From Bacteroidales bacterium (GTDB lineage: Bacteria; Bacteroidota; Bacteroidia; Bacteroidales; Tenuifilaceae), in NCBI GenBank assembly GCA_028708425.1, contig JAQVYY010000005.1, forward strand, positions 1 through 64,000: a stretch of DNA of 64,000 nt, in the 5' to 3' direction. Below are positions 45,401 to 53,990 of the stretch, piece after piece; positions within the stretch are counted from its first letter, which is position 1; each line of letters begins with the position of its first letter. The notes beneath the pieces were generated by a model that had not been told where the DNA came from, did no database searches, and worked only from the letters and a program-made list of their open reading frames with translations. Made by a program: the position numbers and the translations under genes.

Positions 45401-45806
45401 GCGGATGAAACTTTATCGAGAGCTCGACTTAATAGATGAACCTCACGAGCTGCTATCTTTCGAAAACAAGCTTAAAGATAGGTTTGGTAAGCTGCCCCAC
45501 CAAGTAGCAGAACTCCTTAATGTAGTTCGTTTAAGGAGGTTGGCCAAAACGCTAGGAATGGAAAGGGTGCTTCTGAAAAATGGGGTGTTTATTGGTTACT
45601 TTATTTCAAATCAAATTTCTCCTTTTTACCGATCATCAATTTTTGCAGGAATAATTGCTCATATTCAGGCAAATCCACGTATATTTCAGCTTAAAGAGCA
45701 ACGCAATAAGCTATCGCTTAAGGTTATAGGGGTTAAGAGCATTGATGATGCCCTCGTAATTTTAAAACAATTAGATTCAGCTGTTTTTGAAACAGAAAAA
45801 GTATAG
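42444..45806 (+). CDS. mfd: Transcription-repair coupling factor Mfd
   Basis: 1120 residues. Mfd removes stalled RNA polymerase and recruits UvrA to lesions. Order of domains: a UvrB-homology N-terminal region (to about 300, with FEPGQFSIRGSIVDVF-type RGSIVDVFSYSSPLPYRIDFFG); the RNA-polymerase-interacting CarD-like domain (about 430-500; GDYVVHVDHGIGVFGG); a superfamily 2 helicase with Walker A GDVGFGKTE and the DEEQ box IIDEEQKFGV, then RecG-like second half (TTIIESGLDIANANT, QLRGRVGRS); and a C-terminal TRCF domain. Full length, all motifs present. coaX follows 17 bases later. Confidence 0.98.
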   Translation: MQGDFSISDLVLMYQRQPTVVRLSDELKGSLSSRVRVKGTAGSSVSLLAAAVNGTIGNTQLVILNDKEEAAYFFTDLSSILPSERLFFFPSSYKRSVQYDQKLPAALIQRTDTQKAIPAINANSQGGFVIITYPEALAEKVVPVDYFTKNSINLSVGESISQSFLAEFLFDTGFERTEFVYEPGQFSIRGSIVDVFSYSSPLPYRIDFFGEEVESIRSFSVDDQLSKENLQTVSFIPDLQAEQEDDNDRKCLLELLPHSTVVWFRDIEVVLGDMNQTFESVGRKEHFTAGGDFFKLMQTFGLVEFGVKQILKPTLTIDFEVVPQPKFQKNFELITQHLVSFDEKGYQTYILADNPNQHKRLESIFLSINSGVRFTPIASTLHQGFIDHTLRVCVFTDHQLFDRYQKYKLKNEFSKRDSLSMKELLSLQQGDYVVHVDHGIGVFGGLIKQSINGKMQETVRLTYKDGDTLLVGIHNLHRISKYRGKDAELPKLHKLGSGAWQKLKQKTKSKVKDIAKDLIALYSKRLVEKGFAYSPDSYLQEELEASFIYENTPDQEKATQAVKEDMESAVPMDRLVCGDVGFGKTEIAIRAAFKAVADSKQVAILVPTTILALQHFQTFSQRLKNFPCNVEFVSRMKTPRAQKDIFSRLAQGQVDIIIGTHALLNRMVNFKDLGLIIIDEEQKFGVAAKEKLKKLRINVDTLTLTATPIPRTLQFSLMGARDLSIINTPPPNRHPIATELHSFNADIVKEAIEYEVSRGGQVFFVHNRVQNIAEVQQMISKICPNITSVVAHGQMESKMLEKAMFDFISGDYDVLISTTIIESGLDIANANTIIINNAHMFGLSDLHQLRGRVGRSNKKAFCYLLAPPLEGLTNEARRRLKAIEEFSELGSGFSIAMQDLDIRGAGNLLGGEQSGFIADIGFETYHRILDEAMQELREEEFGDVFDDANKGSKPTATMWSHEKVDCHIETDLELLIPDSYVSSVSERMKLYRELDLIDEPHELLSFENKLKDRFGKLPHQVAELLNVVRLRRLAKTLGMERVLLKNGVFIGYFISNQISPFYRSSIFAGIIAHIQANPRIFQLKEQRNKLSLKVIGVKSIDDALVILKQLDSAVFETEKV

Positions 45807-45823
45807 TATAAAACTTATAAGCC

Positions 45824-46582
45824 TTGAGTAAAGAGTCCATAGTATTACAGGCATCCAGCTTGGTGGTTGATATTGGGAATACATTGACGAAAGTGGCTGT
45901 ATTTAAAGGCAACCGTATTGATTTTTCCGATAGAGCTAAAGAGTTTAATCCAAATTCCATTGAGGGTTGGATTAGTAAGTACGGTATTGAGAGAGCTATT
46001 ATTTCGAGTGTTGGGGAAATTAAAGGATATTTTGAAGAGTTTCTTTCACAGCAAGTGCCAACCTTAAAGTTTTCGTCGCAAACCCCTTTACCCATAAAAA
46101 ATTGTTATAAAACACAGCAAACCCTTGGCCCCGACAGATTAGCTGCAGTAGTTGGGGCTAGCGTACTATATGAAAATCAAAATGTTTTATGTATTGATAG
46201 CGGTACGGCAATTACTTACGATCTGCTAACATCCTGTGGCGAATACCTTGGTGGCGCCATCTCCCCTGGTATCGATATGCGGTTTAAGGCGTTAAATCAT
46301 TTTACAGCGAAGCTACCTTTAGTATCTTTTAACACAAAATACCCGCTTGTTGGTAATACAACAAAAATGTCAATAAAATCAGGGGTTTTGAATGGAGTAA
46401 TAGCCGAGGTCGATAATTATATCGATAGTATTAGGAAACAATATTCGCCCCTTGCAGTCGTTTTTACAGGAGGCAATTCATTTTTCTTTGATAAAAACTT
46501 AAAAAATAGCATCTTTGTGCATTCTAAATTAGTGCTTTTAGGGCTTAACCGAATTTTAGATTACAATGAAAATTTACAATAA
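45824..46582 (+). CDS. coaX: Type III pantothenate kinase
   Basis: 252 residues. It phosphorylates pantothenate in the first step of coenzyme A synthesis. ASKHA fold: phosphate-1 motif VVDIGNTLTKVAVF, then GPDRLAAVVGAS, the phosphate-2 motif ALCIDSGTAITYD-type LCIDSGTAITYDLL, GGAISPGIDMRFKAL and VVFTGGNSFFF. The start is unusual: an in-frame stop TAA (45818-45820) lies just ahead and the first usable codon is TTG at 45824. It follows mfd closely and overlaps the next gene by 17 bases. Confidence 0.9.
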   Translation: MSKESIVLQASSLVVDIGNTLTKVAVFKGNRIDFSDRAKEFNPNSIEGWISKYGIERAIISSVGEIKGYFEEFLSQQVPTLKFSSQTPLPIKNCYKTQQTLGPDRLAAVVGASVLYENQNVLCIDSGTAITYDLLTSCGEYLGGAISPGIDMRFKALNHFTAKLPLVSFNTKYPLVGNTTKMSIKSGVLNGVIAEVDNYIDSIRKQYSPLAVVFTGGNSFFFDKNLKNSIFVHSKLVLLGLNRILDYNENLQ

Positions 46583-47858
46583 GTTACTGCTTCTGGTATT
46601 GGTATTACTGGTTTCAATCCCAGTGCTTTCCCAAAGCTTCTCAACCTTTTCGCCATACTCACGCTTTGGTATAGGTGAAATACGCAGTAGGGGCTATGCC
46701 AACACCAAGGCACTAGGGGGTATATCGCAAGGAGTTCGTAATTCTACTAGTATAAATTTTTTGAACCCAGCAACCTATACCGCCCAGGATACCATGTCGT
46801 TTATTTTTGATTTTGGTGTTGAGGGTACAGGCGTTAATTACAAAACCAGCAATCAGGCTAACTTCAATTCGGGAGCTAACCTGCACCATTTGGCTATTCA
46901 GTTTCCCATAGCAAAATGGATGGGCGCAAGTGCGGGTATTCAGCCCTATAGCAATGTAGGCTATCGAATTAAGGATTATGAAATGGACCCCTACCTGCTG
47001 AGCACAATAGGGCCAATTCAGTATTATAACCAAGGGAGTGGTGGAATAACCCAATCGTATTTTGGGCTAGCTTTTGAACCCTTGAAAGGGTTTTCGGTTG
47101 GAGCCAATATGTCCTATTTTTTTGGTGCAATTGAGCATACAACAGAAACAATTTTTCCTGCACAAACCCCATACAAAAATTTTAAAAGGCAGAATAGCGT
47201 GGTGGTTCGGGATGTAGCATTTAGCTTTGGTGCTCAGTATGCATTTGCCTTTGGTAAAGAGAAAGATTACAAAGTAGTAGTGGGAGGTACACTCGATAAC
47301 GAAACTGCTATTGGTGCACAAAACGTACTATTTATTTCTTACCCCAAAAAATATGCAGACAACAATTTTGTTGATACTCTAACATACGAAGAGTACCCCA
47401 AAAGTACTATCGATTTCCCCAGGAACGTTTCGGTAGGCTTTACATTTGCCTATAAAGAGAACTTTATGATTGGTGCTGATTATTCGTCGCAAGATTGGTC
47501 CAATGCTAAGTTTTTAAATGTCAGCGATTCGTTAGTTCGAAGTAATACCCTACGTGTAGGGCTCCAGCTTACCCCCAATCCGGCCGATTTACGTTCGTAT
47601 CTTAAGCGAATATCGTATCGTGCGGGATTTTATTACTCAAATACGAGCTTGAAGCTTCGCAATAATCAAATAAAAGATTATGGCATAACTTTTGGAGTAG
47701 GTTTACCATTCAAACGCAGCAACACTACTTTCAACATTTCGTGTGAATTGGGCCAAAAGGGCACCCTATCAAACGGTTTAATCCAGGAAACCTACGGTGT
47801 TGTTAATATTGGATTTACATTTTACGATTTCTGGTTTATTAAGCGAAAATTTAACTAA
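46566..47858 (+). CDS. Outer-membrane beta-barrel protein
   Basis: 430 residues with a signal peptide ending in VLSQS (about residue 22). The mature part is a FadL/OmpP1-like or similar barrel: SPYSRFGIGEIRSRGYANT, then alternating strands with glycine-rich turns (MGASAGIQPYSNVGYRI, SVGANMSYFFG, FMIGADYSSQDW) and a last strand VVNIGFTFYDFWF. The family start FSPYSRFGIGE is known in Bacteroidota, often adjacent to coaX and TPR genes. It probably sits in the outer membrane and moves hydrophobic ligands, which is inference. The start overlaps coaX. Confidence 0.85.
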   Translation: MKIYNKLLLLVLVLLVSIPVLSQSFSTFSPYSRFGIGEIRSRGYANTKALGGISQGVRNSTSINFLNPATYTAQDTMSFIFDFGVEGTGVNYKTSNQANFNSGANLHHLAIQFPIAKWMGASAGIQPYSNVGYRIKDYEMDPYLLSTIGPIQYYNQGSGGITQSYFGLAFEPLKGFSVGANMSYFFGAIEHTTETIFPAQTPYKNFKRQNSVVVRDVAFSFGAQYAFAFGKEKDYKVVVGGTLDNETAIGAQNVLFISYPKKYADNNFVDTLTYEEYPKSTIDFPRNVSVGFTFAYKENFMIGADYSSQDWSNAKFLNVSDSLVRSNTLRVGLQLTPNPADLRSYLKRISYRAGFYYSNTSLKLRNNQIKDYGITFGVGLPFKRSNTTFNISCELGQKGTLSNGLIQETYGVVNIGFTFYDFWFIKRKFN

Positions 47859-47888
47859 ATTCTATAGTAACACTAAAATTACCGACCA

Positions 47889-49226
47889 ATGAAAAGGATT
47901 TTAACATTAAACTTACTTACCCTATCACTACTGTTATTATTTGCAGTAAACGGTATTGCACAAGCCTACTTAAAAGATGCTAAGTATGGTGTTGATGAGG
48001 AAGCAAGGCAACAATGTATTGTGGCACTTTCTTTATATGGGGAGGATTATAAGCAACGCAATTACGATAAGGCAAAGCCTAATTGGCTAAAGGTACTGAA
48101 TATATGTCCAGCTGCTCGCCAGAACACCTATATCCATGGTGCTAGGATGATGAAAAAGTGGATTGAAGAAGAGGTTGCGCCATCGCGCAAGGAAGAAATG
48201 ATCGATTCGTTAATGATGATTTACGATATGCGCATAGAGCATTTCAATGCAAAAGGAAAGCTGCTTGGGCAAAAAGGTATGGACCTAATGAGTCTCGACC
48301 CAAATCGTTACGAGGAGGCATACGGTATTCTTAAAGAATCCGTAGAAATTAGTGGCGATAAATCAACAGGGGTAGCACTTTATACATTTATGGCGGTTAC
48401 AAACACCATGTACGAAAATGACAAGCTCAGCGGTGAGGAGGTTATTAAAACCTATGCTACGCTAGCCGACTATCTCGATACAAAGCTAGCAGCAAAACCC
48501 GATGATTCAAGATTACTACAGGTGAAAGAAAACATTGACGCCATTTTTACAAATGCTGGTGTTGCCGACTGCGAAAGCTTGCAAAATATTTTCGAACCTC
48601 GTATCAACGAGGAGGCCTCCTTAGATTTAGCCAAAATGGTTAGCTCTCTGTTAACCGCTAATAGTTGTCAAACTTCCGATTTCTACAAAAAAACAGCCGA
48701 GGTGTTATATAAACTTGAGCCTACTGCAGCTCGTGCATACGAGCTGGCTCGAATTTATGTAAACGCAAAAGACTATAATAAGGCTGAGGAACTGTATAAA
48801 GATGCGGTAGAGCATGAGGAAGATTCAGTAACCAAGTCGAAATTTTTGGTTGAATATGGTAATATGGTATTTAACGATATGGGAAACCCACAGCAGGGGC
48901 GCTTGTTGGCGCTCGAGGCGTTAAAAATTAATCCAAACCTCGGACATGCCTATATCCTAATAGGGCATATTTATGCAGCAGAAAAGAACTGCTTTAGCGA
49001 TGATTTTCAAAAGAAAACCGTTTATTGGGCTGCTGTTGACCAGTTTATAAAAGCAAAAAGAGTTGACCCCTCTGTTGCCGATGACTGTGATAGATTAATT
49101 AATACCTATATGCAGTATTTCCCAGCTAAGAATGATATCTTCTTTCAAGATCTGCATATAAATGATAGGTATACCGTTGGTGGATGGATTAACGAGGTTA
49201 CAACCGTAAGAGCCCGCCCAGAATAG
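47889..49226 (+). CDS. Exported TPR-repeat protein
   Basis: 445 residues with a signal peptide ending in GIAQA (about residue 26), so periplasmic. The mature part is helical with tetratricopeptide repeats (NYDKAKPNWLKVLNICP near the start; AYELARIYVNAKDYNKAEELYKDA and QQGRLLALEALKINPNLGHA later). Three Cys-containing segments could form disulfides. The gene lies between the outer-membrane protein and lptC, so it may serve outer-membrane biogenesis; the partner is not visible. Confidence 0.85.
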   Translation: MKRILTLNLLTLSLLLLFAVNGIAQAYLKDAKYGVDEEARQQCIVALSLYGEDYKQRNYDKAKPNWLKVLNICPAARQNTYIHGARMMKKWIEEEVAPSRKEEMIDSLMMIYDMRIEHFNAKGKLLGQKGMDLMSLDPNRYEEAYGILKESVEISGDKSTGVALYTFMAVTNTMYENDKLSGEEVIKTYATLADYLDTKLAAKPDDSRLLQVKENIDAIFTNAGVADCESLQNIFEPRINEEASLDLAKMVSSLLTANSCQTSDFYKKTAEVLYKLEPTAARAYELARIYVNAKDYNKAEELYKDAVEHEEDSVTKSKFLVEYGNMVFNDMGNPQQGRLLALEALKINPNLGHAYILIGHIYAAEKNCFSDDFQKKTVYWAAVDQFIKAKRVDPSVADDCDRLINTYMQYFPAKNDIFFQDLHINDRYTVGGWINEVTTVRARPE

Positions 49227-49246
49227 GTAATTTACATCGAACTACA

Positions 49247-49804
49247 ATGTTTTTAGAGTGCATAAAAAAGCTGATAGTCCCTACTTTAGTAGGGACTATT
49301 TTGCTTTCTTCATGCAAAACCGATATCGAAATGGTAAACGCTCTTACTAAGCGTGAGCAGGTTCCTACTTTGGTAGGCGAAAATATGGAGATTGTGTATA
49401 CCGAAAACGGGAAAGTTAAAGTACGTGCATTAGCACCTGAAAGCATGTATTACCAATATGCCGAGGAGCCATACCATGAGTTTCCAAAGGGTATAACCGT
49501 TTATAATTACGATGATTCGTTGAATATTGAATCTACCATTACGGCGAACTATGCTATTTTTTACGAAGAAGAAGAGCTGTGGGATGCTCGGTATGATGTT
49601 GTAGCCCAAAACAACAAGGGGCAAATACTAAATACCGAACAACTTTTTTGGGATCAAAAAGCCAGAAAGATTTATTCCGACGATATGGTCAAACTCACCT
49701 CGGGCGATGATGTTATTTTTGGGGAGGGAATGGATTCTGATGAAGATTTTAACGACTGGGTAGTACGAAAACCATCGGGTAAGATATATCTTCAAGAAGA
49801 GTAA
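49247..49804 (+). CDS. lptC: LPS export protein LptC (lipoprotein form)
   Basis: 185 residues. LptC bridges the LptBFG transporter and LptA in lipopolysaccharide export. Bacteroidota LptC is often a lipoprotein; here the lipobox is LLSSC (Cys23). The beta-jellyroll core reads VYTENGKVKVRALAPESMYYQ, then GITVYNYDDSLNIESTITANYAIFYEE (in part) and a typical LWDARYDVVAQN and EQLFWDQKARKIYSDDMVKL. The sequence VPTLVG occurs twice in the N-terminal part, once inside the signal peptide and once after it; both are encoded by palindromes. It follows the TPR gene by 20 bases and precedes a small membrane protein, CNNM and ppiD. Confidence 0.88.
   Translation: MFLECIKKLIVPTLVGTILLSSCKTDIEMVNALTKREQVPTLVGENMEIVYTENGKVKVRALAPESMYYQYAEEPYHEFPKGITVYNYDDSLNIESTITANYAIFYEEEELWDARYDVVAQNNKGQILNTEQLFWDQKARKIYSDDMVKLTSGDDVIFGEGMDSDEDFNDWVVRKPSGKIYLQEE
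49274..49299 (+). repeat. Palindromic insert in lptC, copy A
   Basis: ATAGTCCCTACT and AGTAGGGACTAT are perfectly complementary arms around TT. It lies in the signal-peptide coding region and encodes VPTLVGT. Confidence 0.75.
49364..49377 (+). repeat. Palindromic insert in lptC, copy B
   Basis: CCTACTTTGGTAGG repeats the core of copy A with shorter arms, in the same reading frame, and encodes PTLVG. Confidence 0.6.
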
Positions 49805-49872
49805 GTTGAAACTAGCTAAGATTTTTGTAAAATTTCAACTATCTTTATATCGAACATTAAATTTGTATTTTT

Positions 49873-50067
49873 ATGAATGCGTTACCAAAAATTCTAGAAA
49901 TAATTTGGGTGATTTTAGGCCTAGCCTGCTTAGCGTTGGGCATTAATGCAACCATTAAATTTGGAATAGAGAATAGTTACATGTTCTATATCCTTTCGGT
50001 TGTGGCGTTTGGTATGTTCTTACTCAGGCGATTTCGGCGAAAATCCTCATCAAATAAAAATAATTGA
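49873..50067 (+). CDS. Small two-TM membrane protein
   Basis: 64 residues with two hydrophobic segments (about 5-27 and 34-52) and a basic C-terminal tail (LRRFRRKSSSNKNN). A TAAATTTG -7 match lies at 49858-49865, only eight bases before the ATG, so it could be a short-leader or leaderless transcript. It sits between lptC and the CNNM-type gene, with only ten bases to the latter. The function is unknown. Small membrane proteins at this place recur in Bacteroidota to my recollection. Confidence 0.7.
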   Translation: MNALPKILEIIWVILGLACLALGINATIKFGIENSYMFYILSVVAFGMFLLRRFRRKSSSNKNN

Positions 50068-50077
50068 TTTAGTCTAA

Positions 50078-51349
50078 ATGGATGATTATAACCTGGTTAT
50101 AATTGGTTTATCAATACTCTTTTCAGCAATTTTCTCCGGAATGGAGATCGCTTTCCTTTCGTCTAACAAGTTACGCATCGAACTCGATAGGAAACAGGGC
50201 ACTTTTACATCGCGCATAGTACAAATATATACTAAAAATCCGAATCGGTACATTGCTACCATGCTGGTAGGTAATAATATAGCCCTAGTTATTTATGGCT
50301 TGGCCATGGCAGTACTGCTTGAAAACTTTTTGAACCCATACATTTCCAATGAGATGGGTATGCTTTTAGTTCAAACCGTTCTCTCAACAGCAATTATCCT
50401 GGTAACTGCCGAGTTCTTGCCCAAGTCAATTTTTAGAATGCATCCCAACGGATTTTTGAACTTCTTTGCTTTGCCTATGCTGTTTTTTTATATCATACTT
50501 TATCCCATAAGCAGATTCTCAACAAGCTTGTCATTTGGTATTATTCGACGCATTTTTAGGTTTGAGGTTAGTCAGAGTGAAGAGAATAAGGTTTTTGAAA
50601 AAGTTGACTTGAATCATTTTGTGGGAGAAGCGCAAAGTATTGAGAGGGAAGAGTCAGAGCAGGAGCACGATATTAAAATGTTTCAGAATGCACTAGATTT
50701 TTCTGAAGTAAAGGTTCGCGATTGTATGTTGCCACGTACTGATATCGAGGCAATCGACTCACAAGGCACAATAGCTGAGCTCACCGAAAAGTTTATAAAA
50801 ACAAACTACTCTAGAATACCAGTTTATGCGGGCAGCATAGATAATATTATTGGTTATGTTAACTCTAAAGATATGTTTAAAAGGCCTCAGAGTATAAAAT
50901 CAAAAATGTTTAAAATTGATTTCGTTCCCGAAACAATGCAGGCGCACGAATTGCTAACTACTTTTATAAGAGAGCAAAAGAGCTTAGCAATTGTGGTTGA
51001 CGAATTTGGCGGAACGGCAGGCTTGGTTACCATTGAGGATATTATAGAGGAAATATTTGGCGAGATTGATGATGAGCACGATTCTAGCGAATTTGTTGAA
51101 AAACAGCTTTCCGATGATGAGTTTATTTTAAGTGGAAGGTTAGAGATCGACTACCTGAACGACAAGTATGATTTTCATATTCCCGAGTCCGAAGAGTACG
51201 GCACATTGGCTGGGTTTATCATTTCGAATTATCAAAGTATTCCTAAACCCCAGGAGGAAATTGAGATTGATTCCTTTAGGCTAAGAGTTGTCAAAATGGA
51301 TGGAACCCGCATCGACCAAATTCATTTTACCATTAATTCAAAAAGGTAG
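50078..51349 (+). CDS. CNNM/CorC-type membrane protein (DUF21-CBS-CorC)
   Basis: 423 residues. The N-terminal DUF21 domain has about four membrane segments (within 1-155; MEIAFLSSNKLRIELDRKQG signature). A tandem CBS pair follows (about 205-330; VKVRDCMLPRTDIEAID, EFGGTAGLVTIEDIIEEIFGEI), then a C-terminal CorC_HlyC domain (about 345-420; GTLAGFI). These proteins are thought to move divalent cations such as magnesium; older annotation calls them hemolysins. In Bacteroidota they neighbour LptC and PpiD, as here. The GldE gliding protein belongs to the same superfamily, but nothing here is specific to gliding. Confidence 0.9.
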   Translation: MDDYNLVIIGLSILFSAIFSGMEIAFLSSNKLRIELDRKQGTFTSRIVQIYTKNPNRYIATMLVGNNIALVIYGLAMAVLLENFLNPYISNEMGMLLVQTVLSTAIILVTAEFLPKSIFRMHPNGFLNFFALPMLFFYIILYPISRFSTSLSFGIIRRIFRFEVSQSEENKVFEKVDLNHFVGEAQSIEREESEQEHDIKMFQNALDFSEVKVRDCMLPRTDIEAIDSQGTIAELTEKFIKTNYSRIPVYAGSIDNIIGYVNSKDMFKRPQSIKSKMFKIDFVPETMQAHELLTTFIREQKSLAIVVDEFGGTAGLVTIEDIIEEIFGEIDDEHDSSEFVEKQLSDDEFILSGRLEIDYLNDKYDFHIPESEEYGTLAGFIISNYQSIPKPQEEIEIDSFRLRVVKMDGTRIDQIHFTINSKR

Positions 51350-51593
51350 CATATCATTTCGATATCTTGTGAGTGTTGAATTAAAGGTTTTATGTAATAT
51401 TAGGGTGATTCCTGTTTATAGCTAGTGTTCAAACAGCTCTTAGTTATCTTTACTGATTAATAAACCTAGCTAATACCATACGAATAGGCACCAAATTATG
51501 TTGATTTATGGTAAGTGTTGACATAAGTACACCTTTTTTTCGCTTTTAGGCTTAAAAAGTCAACTATCTCTTTATGCAATAGACTAAAATAGC

Positions 51594-51601
51594 TATATTC
51601 G
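51594..51601 (+). promoter_or_regulatory. -7 promoter element of the PpiD-like gene
   Basis: TATATTCG, one base off TAnnTTTG, 43 bases before the ATG at 51645. The 51350-51593 gap holds nothing else I recognise. Confidence 0.35.
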
Positions 51602-51644
51602 TAGCCTTAAAAAAGGCAAATCTTTGAACTAATATTAATTTTAA

Positions 51645-53753
51645 ATGGCTACACTAGAAAAACTCAGAAATCGTGCTGGAACGCTTGTTGCAGTTGTAAT
51701 TGGACTTGCATTACTAGCATTTATACTTGGAGACCTATTGGGATCGGGTGGTTCTTTTAATAGAAATCAGTTTGAAATAGCTGAAATATCAGGAAAATCA
51801 ATCCCTTATCAAGTTTATCAGCAGCGTGTTGATCACGTAGTTGAACTAAATAAGGCTTCGCGCAGGGTTAGTGCTCTGGACGAGCAAACCACAGAAAATA
51901 TTCGCGAAGAGGTTTGGAATCAGCTGTTACAGGAGTATGTGCTTTCCCCTCGGTACAAGGAGCTAGGTATTACAATTTCGCCCGACGAACTTTTTGATAT
52001 GGTGCAGGGCAATAACCTACACCCCATCATCAGGCAAGAATTTGGTAACCCTCAAACCGGAGAGGTAGATGTTGCAATGGTTGATCAGTTCCTTCGTAAT
52101 TTGGACTCTGACCCATCAGGATTTCAACGCTCTATTTGGTTGTACCTCGAGGATATCATTATTAAGGACAGGCTTTTCACCAAGTATAGCAATCTGGTTA
52201 GAAAAGGATTATATGTAACCGATATTCATGCCCAGCAGTCGGCCTCCGAACGTAGCTCGCTTGCCGATATTAGTTTTATCGTTGAACGCTACTCTTCCAT
52301 AAACGACTCGTTAGTTTCTGTTTCTTCAAAAGAGATAAAAAGTTACTACAAAGAGAACATCGAAAAGTATAAGCAATCGGCCTCAAGGGATGTTGAGTAT
52401 GTTGTTTTCCCCATTAACCCATCACCCAACGATTATGAACTTGCCGAAGAGTGGATAAATGAGATTCAGAAAGATTTTGAGGAGGCGTCCGATGCGGGTC
52501 AATTTGCAAACCTAAACTCTGATGTGCCTTACGAAGGTAAGTTTTTTAAAAAAGGAGAGATATCCAATAAGGAGATTAACACCTGGGCATTTAATGCAAA
52601 AGTGGGCGATAGTTTTGGGCCAATATTCGATGGCGATTCATACATTATAGCCCGCTTAGTTGATGTCGATTTTTTACCCGATTCGGTTAAGGCTCGCCAT
52701 ATTCTGCTGAGTTCAAATGTTCAGTCGCAAGAAGAGTATGATGCCGTAAAGGCCAAGGCTGATAGCATACTTAAAATTGTTAAGCGAAACAGGAACAGCT
52801 TTGCCCAGCTAGCTACCGATTTTTCTGAAGATCCAGGTTCGGCTGTTCAAGGTGGCGATTTGGGATGGTTCCCCGAAGGGGCAATGGTACAGCCTTTTAA
52901 CGATGCATGCTTTAATGGTGAAAAAGGCGATATAGTACTAGTTGAGTCGCAGTTTGGCTTTCATATTATTGAGATTCAAGAGAAAGGTAATCTTGCGAAG
53001 AAAGTGCAGGTTGCACAGCTAGTGCGCAACGTGATACCCAGTTCAAAAACATATCAGAATATTTACCAACAGGCTAGTGCGTTTGCAGGCCTAAACAATA
53101 CGTACGAGAAGTTCAACGCAGCTGTTATCGAGAAAAAGCTTAACAAGCGGCTTGCTTCAAACCTCAGAGAAAGCGACAAACGTATCGCTGGATTAGAGAA
53201 TCCGCGCGAGATGGTACGTTGGGCATACAAAGAGGATGTGAATGCCGTTTCGCCTGTTTTTGAATTCGGTGATAATTTTGTTGTAGCTGCTCTTAAGGAG
53301 GTTCGCAAAGAGGGTTTTGCTCCACTAGCACAGGTTCAGCAGGAGGTCAAAAATCAGGTAATAAAGCAGAAAAAAGCCCAAATGCTAAAGGATAAATTTA
53401 GTGAGGCTATGGAAGAAGGGGCAACAGTAAATGATGTTGCCAACAAATTATCGCTCCAGGTACACGATGCGCCTGGCATTTCGTTTTCATCGTTTTCGTT
53501 ACCCACAGTCGGATTTGAACCGGCTGTAATTGCTGCCGCATCTACTGTTCCTGAGGGGGAATTAGCTTTGCCCATCGAAGGCAACGCAGGAGTATTTGCC
53601 TTAACGGTTAATGCAATTAATGTGCAAGAAGTAGACAAAGCAGCCGAAGAACAACGAATACTTAATATTTACCAGCAAAGGGCTACGAGAGAATCTTATG
53701 AGGCACTTAAAGAGGAAGCTGAAATAGTAGATCGTCGTTCAAAATTCTTTTAG
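51645..53753 (+). CDS. ppiD: PpiD-like membrane-anchored periplasmic peptidyl-prolyl isomerase
   Basis: 702 residues. One N-terminal membrane helix (about 12-30; AGTLVAVVIGLALLAFILG) anchors a periplasmic chaperone. A SurA/PpiD N-terminal helical domain (about 40-230) is followed by parvulin-like domains: a clear one at about 345-450 with SVKARHILLSSNVQSQEEYD, then AVQGGDLGWFPEGAMVQPF and SQFGFHIIEI. A second, degenerate PPIase-like region lies near 550-640. PpiD helps proteins leaving the Sec channel. It is the last gene of the lptC block and ends before a terminator. Confidence 0.92.
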   Translation: MATLEKLRNRAGTLVAVVIGLALLAFILGDLLGSGGSFNRNQFEIAEISGKSIPYQVYQQRVDHVVELNKASRRVSALDEQTTENIREEVWNQLLQEYVLSPRYKELGITISPDELFDMVQGNNLHPIIRQEFGNPQTGEVDVAMVDQFLRNLDSDPSGFQRSIWLYLEDIIIKDRLFTKYSNLVRKGLYVTDIHAQQSASERSSLADISFIVERYSSINDSLVSVSSKEIKSYYKENIEKYKQSASRDVEYVVFPINPSPNDYELAEEWINEIQKDFEEASDAGQFANLNSDVPYEGKFFKKGEISNKEINTWAFNAKVGDSFGPIFDGDSYIIARLVDVDFLPDSVKARHILLSSNVQSQEEYDAVKAKADSILKIVKRNRNSFAQLATDFSEDPGSAVQGGDLGWFPEGAMVQPFNDACFNGEKGDIVLVESQFGFHIIEIQEKGNLAKKVQVAQLVRNVIPSSKTYQNIYQQASAFAGLNNTYEKFNAAVIEKKLNKRLASNLRESDKRIAGLENPREMVRWAYKEDVNAVSPVFEFGDNFVVAALKEVRKEGFAPLAQVQQEVKNQVIKQKKAQMLKDKFSEAMEEGATVNDVANKLSLQVHDAPGISFSSFSLPTVGFEPAVIAAASTVPEGELALPIEGNAGVFALTVNAINVQEVDKAAEEQRILNIYQQRATRESYEALKEEAEIVDRRSKFF

Positions 53754-53780
53754 ACAGATTAGATTTTATTCACAATCTTC

Positions 53781-53820
53781 ATAAACAAAGGGCTGTTAAA
53801 AAAAACAGCCCTTTGTTTAT
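53781..53820. terminator. Bidirectional terminator
   Basis: ATAAACAAAGGGCTGTT and AACAGCCCTTTGTTTAT form a 17-bp perfect stem around an A-rich loop between converging genes. Confidence 0.9.
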
Positions 53821-53840
53821 GAAGAAGTACAAATGAAATG

Positions 53841-53990
53841 CTAACCCCAATTACTCATTCGAATAATTGGAACCTCTGGCAGCGACTAGGTCTCACAACC
53901 AATTTTGTTGTCCAAAATTGGGCTCGACTAAGTCGGGGTAACCCGCATTTGCATTCATCTTTAACAAATTTGGCGCATAATGCGGGCTAA
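53841..53990 (-). repeat. Dispersed repeat, copy 8 (full, reverse)
   Basis: 150 bp in minus orientation with all three hairpins. Ends: CTAACCCCAATTACTC at the left and ATGCGGGCTAA at the right. The last four bases overlap the stop codon of the minus-strand gene ending at 53987: its TAG is formed by the terminal CTA of the element. Confidence 0.85.
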
